Positions 7,806 to 15,919 of a stretch of 33,077 bases of DNA are shown here, in pieces. The DNA lies in contig MHXZ01000061.1 in NCBI GenBank assembly GCA_001825665.1, positions 21,547 to 54,623 on the forward strand, given 5' to 3'. This DNA comes from Planctomycetes bacterium GWF2_41_51 (GTDB lineage: Bacteria > Planctomycetota > Phycisphaerae > Sedimentisphaerales > UBA12454). A program made the translations under genes and the position numbers. The notes beneath the pieces are model-generated. The model did no database searches. It was not told the origin of the DNA and saw only the letters and a program-made list of their open reading frames with translations. Positions within the stretch are counted from its first letter, which is position 1. Each line of letters starts with the position of its first letter.

Positions 7806-10346
7806 ATGATTTTTAAGAACATATTTGTTTACCCAAAATTCCCCGACAATCTGAGACCTTTATTTGAACTTGTTCGCAATTTATGGTGCGTATGGGATTA
7901 TGATGCGATAAATTTGTTTTACAGAATTGACGGCCTGCTTTTCAGGCAGGTCGAACATAATCCTTTACAATTTCTTAATTCGTTAAGCAGGCAAAAACTT
8001 GATGAGCTTTCAAAAGATACAGGTTTTTTGCATGAGCTTGATAAGGTTTGGAAAAAATTTCAGACTTATCTTGGGCATACAACATCATTCAAAGATGAAT
8101 GTCGATGTTTATATAATCCCGGGCAGGAAGATTTAATCGCATATTTTTCGATGGAATTCGGACTGCATGAATCTGTGCCGATATACGCGGGAGGGCTTGG
8201 AGTACTTGCGGGCGATTATCTTAAGGGAGTTTCTGATCTTGACCTTCCGGTTGTGGGCATTGGCTTGTTATACAAATATGGATACTTCAAACAGTTCATC
8301 GATTCAAAAGGTCATCAGCAGGAATTTCAGATTCCATTTGAAAATTATCTTATACCTGCAAGGGAAATACATACCCCCGCGGGTATGGCGCTCACAATGA
8401 AAATGCTCAACGAGGATATTAAAATTAAATTGTGGGAGATAGATGTAGGGAAAACGAAATTGATTTTGCTGGATACCAATATAGAAGGAAATACGCCTAA
8501 TGTACGCAGTATAGTCGATGAGTTGTATATATCCGACAGAGAAAAAAGAATTCAGCAGGAAATTCTGATTGGAATGGGTGGCATAAAAGCTCTCGAATTT
8601 CTCAATATAAAACCAGCGGTGTATCACCTTAACGAAGGTCATTCGGCTTTCGCAATTATTGCGAGATTATGCAATTTGATGCATGATAGAAAAATATCAC
8701 TGTCACAGGCCAGGGCAATTATAAGGGCTTCAACAGTTTTCACTACTCACACACCGGTGATTGCTGGTAATGAGCATTTTAAAAACGAACTGGTAAAGAA
8801 GTATATACAGCCAAGACTCAAAGATGCATACCTGTCGTATGAAGAAGTGGCGAAATTCGGTTATATTGACAACGATGGGGATGTGTTTTGGATGCCGGCG
8901 TTTGCTATAAATTTTTCACGTTATGTAAATTCAGTCTCGATGCAGCATGGTGTTGTAGCGCGTAAAATGTGGGCAAACCTGTTTCCGCAAAGAGCTGATA
9001 TAGAAATTCCCATCTTCGCTGTAACTAACGGCGTTCACGTATCGTGGATAAGTCCTCCGATTACGGAATTATTTAACAGGTATCTCGGACCTGATTATAT
9101 ACATTGCGGCAGAGAGCGAGAAATATGGAACAGAATATATAATATCCCCGATGAAGAACTATGGGAAGAACATCGCAAAAACAAAAAAGGCTTAATTAAT
9201 TATATCAGGAGAAAATTCAGCGGGCAGACATCCGATTCAGGATACCTGTTGTCAAACCCATCTGGTCCCAAGCTTTCACTTAATACAGATTATCTGACAA
9301 TCGTATATGCAAGACGATTTGCTGCTTATAAAAGGCCAACTCTGCTGCTGAGAGATAAGGAAAGGTTTCTTAAGATTTTGACAAATCCATTACGACCGAT
9401 ACAAATGATTTTCGCAGGCAAAGCACATCCGGCAGATCATCAAAGTAAAGCGATGATTAAGGAAGTAATTAATTTCGCAAAAGATAATCAGATTGAAGAT
9501 CGTGTGATTTTTCTTGAGAATTACGATATGAATACTGCGCGGCATCTGGTCTGGGGAGCGGATGTCTGGCTGAATGTTCCTGTGAGAAATCTTGAGGCCT
9601 GCGGAACAAGCGGTATGAAAGCGGCAATGAACGGAGCACTGCATCTCAGTACGCTCGAAGGATGGTGGGAAGAAGGATACAACGGCAGAAATGGATGGGC
9701 GATAACTGCCGGCAAACTATACGAAAAACAGGAATTGCAGGATATTGCTGATGCCAATCAGTTGTACGATATGCTTGAGCATGAGGTTTCTGTTTTATAT
9801 TACGACAGAAATAAAGCTGATGTGCCGCAGGAATGGGTGCGTATGATTAAGGAATCTATATTTTCTGTTTGCCAGAATTTCAATATAAATAGAATGCTAT
9901 GCGATTATCTGCGTCAATGCTATATGCCTGCGATGCAGGATTCAAGGGAAATGGCAACAGATGATTATAAACTGCTTAAAACAGCGGCGCAACAGGAAAA
10001 AGATTTGCTAAAGTATTGGGATTTTATAAAAATTAGTTCATATTCAACGGATATCGACGAAAAAGAAAAGTTAGTCAAAGGTGATATGGTTAACGTGCAA
10101 TGCGGAGTACAATTGGGTCAAATACCAACGGAAATGCTCAGCGTTGAACTATTTTATATGCTCGATAATAATACGACCTATAAAATTATCCCTATGGATA
10201 TGACAAGAGCCGAAAACCCGGTCTGTGTATATAAATGCAGCTTTGAAATAGAAGGTTTTGGCTTGCAGGGAATCAATATCCGTGTCAGACCTGCAAACAA
10301 AATCATTCAGGATTTGCATCCGGAACTTATCAAATGGGCAGAATAA
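7806..10346 (+). CDS. glgP: Alpha-glucan (glycogen/maltodextrin) phosphorylase, GT35
   Basis: An 846-residue pyridoxal-phosphate enzyme that releases glucose 1-phosphate from glycogen or maltodextrin in the cytoplasm. The N-terminus (FPDNLRPLFELVRNLWCVWD) is the short-form phosphorylase extension. The core follows with YFSMEFGLHESVPIYAGGLG near residue 117, VTNGVHVSW near 405, YARRFAAYKRP near 500, and the PLP site EACGTSGMKAAMNGAL with the Schiff-base lysine at K605. The last 110 residues form the beta-rich C-terminal extension seen in this subgroup. Start supported by GAAGAAG upstream. It converges on the esterase operon with only nine bases between stop codons. In context it may feed glucose 1-phosphate into the same sugar metabolism as the adjacent locus. 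Confidence 0.95.
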   Translation: MIFKNIFVYPKFPDNLRPLFELVRNLWCVWDYDAINLFYRIDGLLFRQVEHNPLQFLNSLSRQKLDELSKDTGFLHELDKVWKKFQTYLGHTTSFKDECRCLYNPGQEDLIAYFSMEFGLHESVPIYAGGLGVLAGDYLKGVSDLDLPVVGIGLLYKYGYFKQFIDSKGHQQEFQIPFENYLIPAREIHTPAGMALTMKMLNEDIKIKLWEIDVGKTKLILLDTNIEGNTPNVRSIVDELYISDREKRIQQEILIGMGGIKALEFLNIKPAVYHLNEGHSAFAIIARLCNLMHDRKISLSQARAIIRASTVFTTHTPVIAGNEHFKNELVKKYIQPRLKDAYLSYEEVAKFGYIDNDGDVFWMPAFAINFSRYVNSVSMQHGVVARKMWANLFPQRADIEIPIFAVTNGVHVSWISPPITELFNRYLGPDYIHCGREREIWNRIYNIPDEELWEEHRKNKKGLINYIRRKFSGQTSDSGYLLSNPSGPKLSLNTDYLTIVYARRFAAYKRPTLLLRDKERFLKILTNPLRPIQMIFAGKAHPADHQSKAMIKEVINFAKDNQIEDRVIFLENYDMNTARHLVWGADVWLNVPVRNLEACGTSGMKAAMNGALHLSTLEGWWEEGYNGRNGWAITAGKLYEKQELQDIADANQLYDMLEHEVSVLYYDRNKADVPQEWVRMIKESIFSVCQNFNINRMLCDYLRQCYMPAMQDSREMATDDYKLLKTAAQQEKDLLKYWDFIKISSYSTDIDEKEKLVKGDMVNVQCGVQLGQIPTEMLSVELFYMLDNNTTYKIIPMDMTRAENPVCVYKCSFEIEGFGLQGINIRVRPANKIIQDLHPELIKWAE

Positions 10347-10355
10347 AAATGCTGT

Positions 10356-12305
10356 CTAATTCAAAGGCCAATCGTCTGTTCTGAACGATGATGCAGGCAG
10401 CAGGGCGGAATTATAAAGATTCGGTGCGGCACAATTGCTCCAGCCGAAACGAACCGCTATCGGTTTTGCTACATCAGGACTTGATACAACAACACTGTTC
10501 CCATCAATCATAGCTTTTGCAGGTGTGAATTTTTTGTCCTCTCCTGCAATTGTGAACTCAGTTAGTTCACTTCCTTTAACCATTAAACCGTTTGCGGTAT
10601 AATCGAAGAAAATTCTGATCTTTGCCCCTTCGATTTTTATTTCCTTATATAAAGGCCCTGAAAAAATGACATCTGTTTTGCCGTAATGTTTGTTTAATGC
10701 CCATCTGGCGAGTCTGTCGCCGACATCGTGCTTGTTTCGCGGATGAATATCTTTTTCTTCACCTATATCCATAGTAACGGCCATACCTGTGTTCGGCAGC
10801 GAGAGAGTCATCATCTGGGCTTCACGCAAAGCCTGGCTGAAACATGAATCGCCGTATGCCCACGGTGCTATCTGGACATAATAAAACGGAAAATCTCCCT
10901 GCCCCCATCTGTTTCTCCAGTTTTGAATCATAGCAGGAAACAGAGTTCGATATTCGATTGGAAAGACAACGTTTCCTTCGCCCTGGTACCAGATGACACC
11001 TGCGAATTTAAAAGGTATAAGCGGGGCGATCATGCCATTGAATAAAGCAGTTGGAAAATTCTGACTGATTTTTGTAAACCGAGGCTCATGCCAATCCGTT
11101 TTCGGATTTGAAGTTTTGTATTTCCACTCGCCGGCGAGATTTACCAGTTCTTCGGAAGCAGTGGCAATTTTCATATCTTTTGATTCGCCGATAAAGCCGC
11201 CATCACCGCCGGTATCTATCACTCGAACAGCAATTATGTTGCGGCCTTTGTTTAAATATCCATAAGGAATTTTGTATGTTCGCTTTACATTGTATCCGAT
11301 TGTTGTACTGATGTAATGATTGTTAATCCAGACGCTGTCAATATCATCGATTTGGCCAAGATTTATTTCCAGGTTACGCGGAGGATTCTTTTCAAGATTA
11401 ATTTCTTTTCTGAACCAGACGCTGCCGTGAACGCCTTTGAGCGGACTATTTCCCCACCATGCGGGCTGATTTATCTGCTGCCAATCACTATCGTTAAAAT
11501 CCTTGTCGAACCATTTATCTTTTATGCCCTGATCTTCATCTTCGATTTTTTTGAGCCAGTCATTAATCATCTGCGCAAAAGCAACGTCGGGGTCTTCGTT
11601 GTTGTCTCTTACGCCTGTGATGATGTTTGCGGTATTCTTAAGCCTTTCAAAATTTTTAATCGTATCAAGGTCCATCCAGCATTCGGCTTCAGTTCCTCCC
11701 CAGTGCGAAGAAATAAGTCCGATTGGAACATTCAATTCCTCCTGGAGTCTTTTTCCGAAATAATATCCGACGGCTGAAAACCATTGGATATTGTCGCTTG
11801 TCGCAGGCAGCCAGGTGTTCCAGGAGCCGATGCAATCGTTTTCTTCGAAAATGGAATATCGTTGTTTTATATCGAATATTCTGATTTTGTCATTATTCGC
11901 ACGTGAAATATCTGTTCTGCTTCTCTCGGTTCCGAGCCATCCCATTGAAACTTGCATATTAGATTGACCTGAACAAATCCACACTTCTCCGATCAAAATA
12001 TCGGAAATAGTAATTTCATTGTTCCCTTTAATGTTAATTGAATGAGGTCCGCCTGCCGCCGGGGTAGGTATTTCGACCTTCCAGTTGCCATTGGCGTCTG
12101 CGATTGTGGAAATTTCCTGCTGCTGCCAGCTTGGAAGAATCGTTATTTTCTCCTGAGGCAAAGCCCATCCCCAGATTGGTACATTGCTTTTCTGTTGAAG
12201 TACCATATGGTCGCAAAAAACAGAAGCCGGCTTTGCATCGGGAAAAGCCTTTGTTGAAAATACTGCTGCAAGAACGCAAACCGTCAAAATCCATTTTTTT
12301 ATCAT
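10356..12305 (-). CDS. Sialate O-acetylesterase-like secreted carbohydrate esterase
   Basis: A 649-residue exported esterase of the SASA (SGNH-like) family, which removes O-acetyl groups from sugars. Start is the ATG at 12305, preceded by GAGG. It gives a signal peptide IKKWILTVCVLAAVFSTKAF. The catalytic serine is in ICSGQSNMQ (about S115). WYQGEGNV gives the conserved QGE block, and DIHPRNKHDVGDRLA supplies the Asp-His pair. A jelly-roll domain like that of GH2 N-terminal domains is inserted at about residues 250-390 (WFRKEINL, IDSVWINNHYI), a common arrangement in this family. It is second in a two-gene operon behind an SGNH lipoprotein. The context suggests deacetylation of a plant or algal glycan rather than sialic acid. 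Confidence 0.87.
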   Translation of the reverse strand: MIKKWILTVCVLAAVFSTKAFPDAKPASVFCDHMVLQQKSNVPIWGWALPQEKITILPSWQQQEISTIADANGNWKVEIPTPAAGGPHSINIKGNNEITISDILIGEVWICSGQSNMQVSMGWLGTERSRTDISRANNDKIRIFDIKQRYSIFEENDCIGSWNTWLPATSDNIQWFSAVGYYFGKRLQEELNVPIGLISSHWGGTEAECWMDLDTIKNFERLKNTANIITGVRDNNEDPDVAFAQMINDWLKKIEDEDQGIKDKWFDKDFNDSDWQQINQPAWWGNSPLKGVHGSVWFRKEINLEKNPPRNLEINLGQIDDIDSVWINNHYISTTIGYNVKRTYKIPYGYLNKGRNIIAVRVIDTGGDGGFIGESKDMKIATASEELVNLAGEWKYKTSNPKTDWHEPRFTKISQNFPTALFNGMIAPLIPFKFAGVIWYQGEGNVVFPIEYRTLFPAMIQNWRNRWGQGDFPFYYVQIAPWAYGDSCFSQALREAQMMTLSLPNTGMAVTMDIGEEKDIHPRNKHDVGDRLARWALNKHYGKTDVIFSGPLYKEIKIEGAKIRIFFDYTANGLMVKGSELTEFTIAGEDKKFTPAKAMIDGNSVVVSSPDVAKPIAVRFGWSNCAAPNLYNSALLPASSFRTDDWPLN

Positions 12306-12349
12306 TTGTGCCTCAATCAAAAATATTATATAGATGACAAAATAACAGA

Positions 12350-13084
12350 TTAATTATTTTTTTCAATCAAAGGTTTTACAAGGGATGTCCAAAGTTCATA
12401 TCCCTTTTCATTTATATGCAAACCATCTTCTTTGAAAAGTTCTTTGCGGGGATAACCTGTTTCATCGAGCATTACTTTCGATACATCAACAAAATATATT
12501 TCTTTTTGTGTCTTACAATACTCGTTTATGAGTGTGTTTGCTTCTTTCATTTTCGGCCAGTATTTCCATCTGTCTATACTTGGTTTAGTAGATACCACAA
12601 TAATTCTGGTTTCAGGAAAGGTTTTTCGAATTACAGAGACAAGCACTTTAAAATCTGCAAGCAGCATTTGGGGTGATTTATTGTCGGCAATGTCATTGTC
12701 GCCGGCGTAAAAAACTATAGTTTTGGGTTTGTAGGGGAGAATGATATCATCAGCATAATAAACAGAATCACATATATAGGAACCGCCAAAACCTCGATTA
12801 ATTGTTTTTGTGTCGCTAAACCATTTTTGAGTATCCCAGCCTACAATGCTTGAACTCCCAACAAACAGAACCTCGTTTAAAGGAGGGGGGTTATTTACGT
12901 CAATTTCTTTAAATTTTTGAATATTATTTTTCCATCTTTCAGGGTTTTTTACTAATAATGACTCATTATGCAGCTTTTTATCGGAATCAGAAAGGTCGCC
13001 ACTGCTAAGACAACTGGCGGAACAAAAAGCTAAAACAATGTAAACAATTATAGCCCAAAAGTTTTTGAACCGTGAATGAAACAT
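12350..13084 (-). CDS. SGNH/GDSL-family esterase, probable lipoprotein
   Basis: A 244-residue exported esterase. The ATG at 13084 is chosen because AGGAG lies seven bases upstream; a longer frame to 13123 lacks such a signal. The N-terminus has a hydrophobic helix ending in LAFCSASC, a possible but imperfect lipobox. SGNH blocks are visible: FVGSSSIVGW (block I, catalytic serine about S78), NRGFGGS (block II glycine), FYAGDNDI (block III), and DGLHIN near residue 220 (block V Asp and His). Likely activity is removal of acyl groups from a polysaccharide. It heads the minus-strand operon and is transcribed from a promoter carrying one copy of the 20-bp operator-like sequence. Confidence 0.87.
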   Translation of the reverse strand: MFHSRFKNFWAIIVYIVLAFCSASCLSSGDLSDSDKKLHNESLLVKNPERWKNNIQKFKEIDVNNPPPLNEVLFVGSSSIVGWDTQKWFSDTKTINRGFGGSYICDSVYYADDIILPYKPKTIVFYAGDNDIADNKSPQMLLADFKVLVSVIRKTFPETRIIVVSTKPSIDRWKYWPKMKEANTLINEYCKTQKEIYFVDVSKVMLDETGYPRKELFKEDGLHINEKGYELWTSLVKPLIEKNN

Positions 13085-13115
13085 TTCCAAACTCCTAAAA
13101 TTGAATATTTTAATT

Positions 13116-13135
13116 TTGTGCAACTATTTACACAG
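13116..13135 (-). promoter_or_regulatory. Operator-like near-palindrome, copy 1
   Basis: The minus strand reads CTGTGTAAATAGTTGCACAA, with half-sites TGTGTAA and TTGCACA. It starts two bases after the -10 box of the esterase promoter, over the expected transcription start. A second copy, differing at one base of 20, lies before the LacI-type gene. Confidence 0.7.
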
Positions 13136-13137
13136 TC

Positions 13138-13166
13138 ATTTTAACCGCATTTTATAGGAATTTCAA
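13138..13166 (-). promoter_or_regulatory. Promoter of the esterase operon
   Basis: On the minus strand TTGAAA (13166-13161) and TAAAAT (13143-13138) are spaced by 17 bases, each matching five of six consensus positions. The expected transcription start falls inside operator copy 1, giving a leader of about 45 bases before the SGNH-esterase ATG. Confidence 0.65.
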
Positions 13167-13273
13167 GTTTAAAATAATTTATTTGGCATTAAATTTGTTA
13201 TTATAAGACATTCAAGTGCAATGATTTACAAATTTAAATGAGATGTTTATTCTTTAAAAAAGCGATTTTTTGT

Positions 13274-13302
13274 TTGACAAAAGGATGTGAATATGGAAAA
13301 AT
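13274..13302 (+). promoter_or_regulatory. Promoter of the LacI-type regulator gene
   Basis: TTGACA (13274-13279, full consensus) is followed after 17 bases by AAAAAT (13297-13302, four of six). Operator copy 2 begins four bases downstream, over the expected start of transcription, and the TTG start codon lies about 45 bases further on. Confidence 0.5.
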
Positions 13303-13306
13303 AGGC

Positions 13307-13326
13307 CTGTGTAAATACTTGCACAA
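13307..13326 (+). promoter_or_regulatory. Operator-like near-palindrome, copy 2
   Basis: The plus strand reads CTGTGTAAATACTTGCACAA. It is identical to copy 1 (read on the minus strand) except for one base in the centre, and it has the same position and orientation relative to its own promoter. It probably mediates autoregulation by the LacI-family protein encoded just downstream. Confidence 0.7.
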
Positions 13327-13354
13327 GACCTTATTTGTATCGGAGGGTAAAATT

Positions 13355-14410
13355 TTGGCAGTAGGTGTATCGAGTTTGAAAGACGTAGCACAAGCGGCAA
13401 ATGTATCTGTTCCAACAGCTTCACGTATCCTAAGAAAGATAAATCTTACGAGGTTCTCTGAAGAGACTCGCAATAAAGTGTGGGATGCTGCCGCCAAGCT
13501 TCGCTATCGTCCAAATATGCTGGTGAAAGGAATTCAAACCGGAACGACTCATACAATAGGAGTTATGGTTCCGCCGTTTGATTCGTATTGGTCATCTATA
13601 TTATATGGTATTCACGACACTCTTATTACAGTTGATTTTGTTCCGATTAATCTTTGGGTTCGTCATGGAGATAATTTTTCCAGCAGCGGTCCTGTTGACG
13701 ATTTGGAGCAAATACATAGACTAATTGATAGACGTATTGACGGCGTAATAATGTGGCCGCCAATCACACCTGATTTTTATGCTCACAATGAAGAGCTTAC
13801 TTCAAGAAATGTTCCTGTATTGACAATTGACCATGAACTGCCGCCGGAATTTGGTGCTGATTCGATAACAACTAATGAAGAACATGGTGCGCAACTTGTA
13901 GCAAAACATCTGCTCGATCTTGGTCACAGGCGAATAGCACATTTGGGCGATGTGGGCCTTGAGACATATAGCTGGGCACAGAGACGCAGAATGTTTTTTG
14001 AAAAAGAAATAGCCGCTGTTCCGGGTGCTTCCTGTTTCGCTGTAGAAAAAAGGAAGAATGCCGATGGCCTTGAACTTGCCAAGAAAATTCTAACGGCAGA
14101 CCCAAGGCCGACAGCAGTTTATGCTGCCAGTGATTTGCTTGCACGGTACGTTTATCTTGCTGCTGCGGAACTTAAACTGAGAATTCCCGAAAATGTATCT
14201 GTTGTAGGATTCGCTGATTTGGATTTTGCGGCTTATATGATGCCGCCATTAACATCTGTAAGACAGAAAGGTTATGAAGTCGGCAGAAGAGCTGCAAAAC
14301 TCCTGATAGATCGTATTCAGGGCAAGTTCGCTCAAAACGGCATACAAAGCATAGTAATGAATTGTGAATTGGTCGTGCGTGGTTCCACCGCACCAGCCGC
14401 GAAGCAATAA
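13355..14410 (+). CDS. LacI-family transcriptional regulator
   Basis: A 351-residue sugar-responsive repressor. The TTG at 13355 is taken as start because GGAGGG lies eight bases upstream and the helix-turn-helix begins just after it (SSLKDVAQAANVSVPTASRIL). The open frame extends further upstream but over the promoter and operator. The linker (AAKLRYRPNMLVKGIQTGTT) and a periplasmic-binding-protein-like sensor domain follow (IGVMVPPF through VVRGST), with DLGHRRIAHLGD, AVYAASDLLA and VSVVGFADLDFA typical of the family. A 20-bp dyad overlaps both this gene's promoter and that of the divergent esterase operon. The inducer is unknown, presumably an oligosaccharide of the locus. Confidence 0.93.
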   Translation: MAVGVSSLKDVAQAANVSVPTASRILRKINLTRFSEETRNKVWDAAAKLRYRPNMLVKGIQTGTTHTIGVMVPPFDSYWSSILYGIHDTLITVDFVPINLWVRHGDNFSSSGPVDDLEQIHRLIDRRIDGVIMWPPITPDFYAHNEELTSRNVPVLTIDHELPPEFGADSITTNEEHGAQLVAKHLLDLGHRRIAHLGDVGLETYSWAQRRRMFFEKEIAAVPGASCFAVEKRKNADGLELAKKILTADPRPTAVYAASDLLARYVYLAAAELKLRIPENVSVVGFADLDFAAYMMPPLTSVRQKGYEVGRRAAKLLIDRIQGKFAQNGIQSIVMNCELVVRGSTAPAAKQ

Positions 14411-14459
14411 CAATTCCTTATAAGCAGAAGAAAAAAATATTAACTTTAGGAGGTAAGTT

Positions 14460-15905
14460 ATGAAGGCAAGAAAAATGATAAAGTATTTTGTAATAGTTTT
14501 GATGCTTTGCAGTATTTCGCAGGCAGCGGAATTACTTATTGAGGATTTTGAATCTTACGCTGATTCTATTGAGCTTTCTGCTGTTTGGAAGGAGAGGAAT
14601 ACAGCTGTTGTTGCGTTAAGCCTTGAAACCCTGGAAGCTAAAGACGGCTATAACTCGTTAGTTGTCGATTACAACAGCCGTGTTTCTCCGTACTGGTCTG
14701 AGACTTACACTATATACCCTGAAAATCAGGATTGGTCTGCATACAACACTTTGAATGTCTGGGTAAAAGGTTATGTAGGTACTGGTGTTCCGGGACAGAC
14801 ATCTGGTCAGTCAAACGAAAATATGTATGCTGTAATGTATAAACCCAAGCCAGAGTATCCGGATCCAATTAGTCATGACCAGTTGAGTATGTTGGGCAAA
14901 GTAGCGGTATACAGAGCTACGCAAATAGCTGATTGGACATTATTGCAATTTAATTTAGCGACTGATTTTGAACCGTTAACAAAAGTTTGCGCTATTGGAA
15001 TTGGAATATCTCCCTATTCATATGGTCCTGGAGTTGTAAAACTTGATGGCATATCTCTAAGCACTGAAAGCTATGGCGGCATTATTAATGATTTCGAGCG
15101 ATATGAAAATACAGCACAACTTCAAAGCGCTTTGGATGTCAATGAAGGTAATTCAGTTTGTTCTACAATGGAACTGGCCCTTGCTATTGAAGACGCAAAT
15201 GTCATATATGGTGACAAGGCTTTGAAATTCTCCTTTGACAATGGCTTGAATCCGTTTTGGTCAAAAGTGATGTTTAGACTACTTTATTCGCGTTCAATAA
15301 AGTACGCTTGGGGACCAGCCACATTTAATTACGGCATGAATTACAATCCATTGACTATTAATTTCAAAGTTATGGATGCTGAAGGCAAAATGCAGGTTGC
15401 ACTTATTGGTGAAGATGGTTTGGCTAAGGCATATTATAAATATAATGATGGTCAGCGCATTACCATAGGCGATTGGGTTCGGTGGGATATTAATCCACAG
15501 ACTGTATATAATGATCCAGAATCTCTGGGCACAGAGTTGGACGCAATTACCAGGGTAGAAATCCAATTCGTTCCTATTGGCGGAGATGATTATGGCACTG
15601 GAATAGTTTATCTGGATGATATTCATTTAAATTATTGCGGCCAAGGTGTCGGTGCTCCGGTTGTCGGAAATTTGAAAGCCGATTTTAATCAGGATTGTGT
15701 AATTGGCTTTATGGATTTTGTAGCCTTTGCTGAACATTGGCAGCAAACCGGCTGCACTGCCGGCAATCAATATTGCGGTGGAGCAGATTTCTTAGTCGGG
15801 CCTGATGGCGGCGTCCGAGACGGCGTAGTTAACACTGTGGATTTGGACGTAGTTTTTTATCGCTGGTTAGATTGCAATATGCTTTATCAGGGCGATTGCT
15901 TCTAA
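14460..15905 (+). CDS. Secreted protein with two CBM-like domains and a dockerin-like C-terminus
   Basis: A 481-residue exported protein; GGAGG precedes the ATG. A signal peptide (about residues 1-22, ending SQAAE) is followed by two copies of a beta-rich domain. Copy one begins LLIEDFESYADSIELSAVW (about 22-205), copy two begins IINDFERYENTAQLQSAL (about 208-390) and ends GIVYLDDIHLNY. The fold is probably a jelly-roll carbohydrate-binding module, like CBM11 or CIA30 domains; that is inference. The C-terminus has a dockerin-like pair of calcium-loop repeats, ADFNQDCVIGFMDFVAFAEHW and a second ending DVVFYRWLDC. No catalytic domain is seen. It lies 49 bases after the regulator gene and 14 before the glycosidase. 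Confidence 0.75.
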   Translation: MKARKMIKYFVIVLMLCSISQAAELLIEDFESYADSIELSAVWKERNTAVVALSLETLEAKDGYNSLVVDYNSRVSPYWSETYTIYPENQDWSAYNTLNVWVKGYVGTGVPGQTSGQSNENMYAVMYKPKPEYPDPISHDQLSMLGKVAVYRATQIADWTLLQFNLATDFEPLTKVCAIGIGISPYSYGPGVVKLDGISLSTESYGGIINDFERYENTAQLQSALDVNEGNSVCSTMELALAIEDANVIYGDKALKFSFDNGLNPFWSKVMFRLLYSRSIKYAWGPATFNYGMNYNPLTINFKVMDAEGKMQVALIGEDGLAKAYYKYNDGQRITIGDWVRWDINPQTVYNDPESLGTELDAITRVEIQFVPIGGDDYGTGIVYLDDIHLNYCGQGVGAPVVGNLKADFNQDCVIGFMDFVAFAEHWQQTGCTAGNQYCGGADFLVGPDGGVRDGVVNTVDLDVVFYRWLDCNMLYQGDCF

Positions 15906-15919
15906 GCGAAAGGTTTTTT

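Noticed and set aside
7331-7822. A 163-codon open frame on the minus strand
   Set aside because: AT-rich sequence with no recognisable domain, low-complexity Leu/Ile/Lys composition and no ribosome-binding site; it overlaps the glgP start region.
13116-13326. The 20-bp dyads as CRP/FNR sites
   Set aside because: The TGTG and CACA halves are ten bases apart rather than the eight of a CRP site, and FNR boxes (TTGAT-N4-ATCAA) are not matched.
13238-13354. Upstream extension of the LacI-type protein by 39 codons
   Set aside because: The stretch overlies a promoter and operator, lacks a ribosome-binding site at its ATG, and LacI-family proteins start just before the helix-turn-helix.
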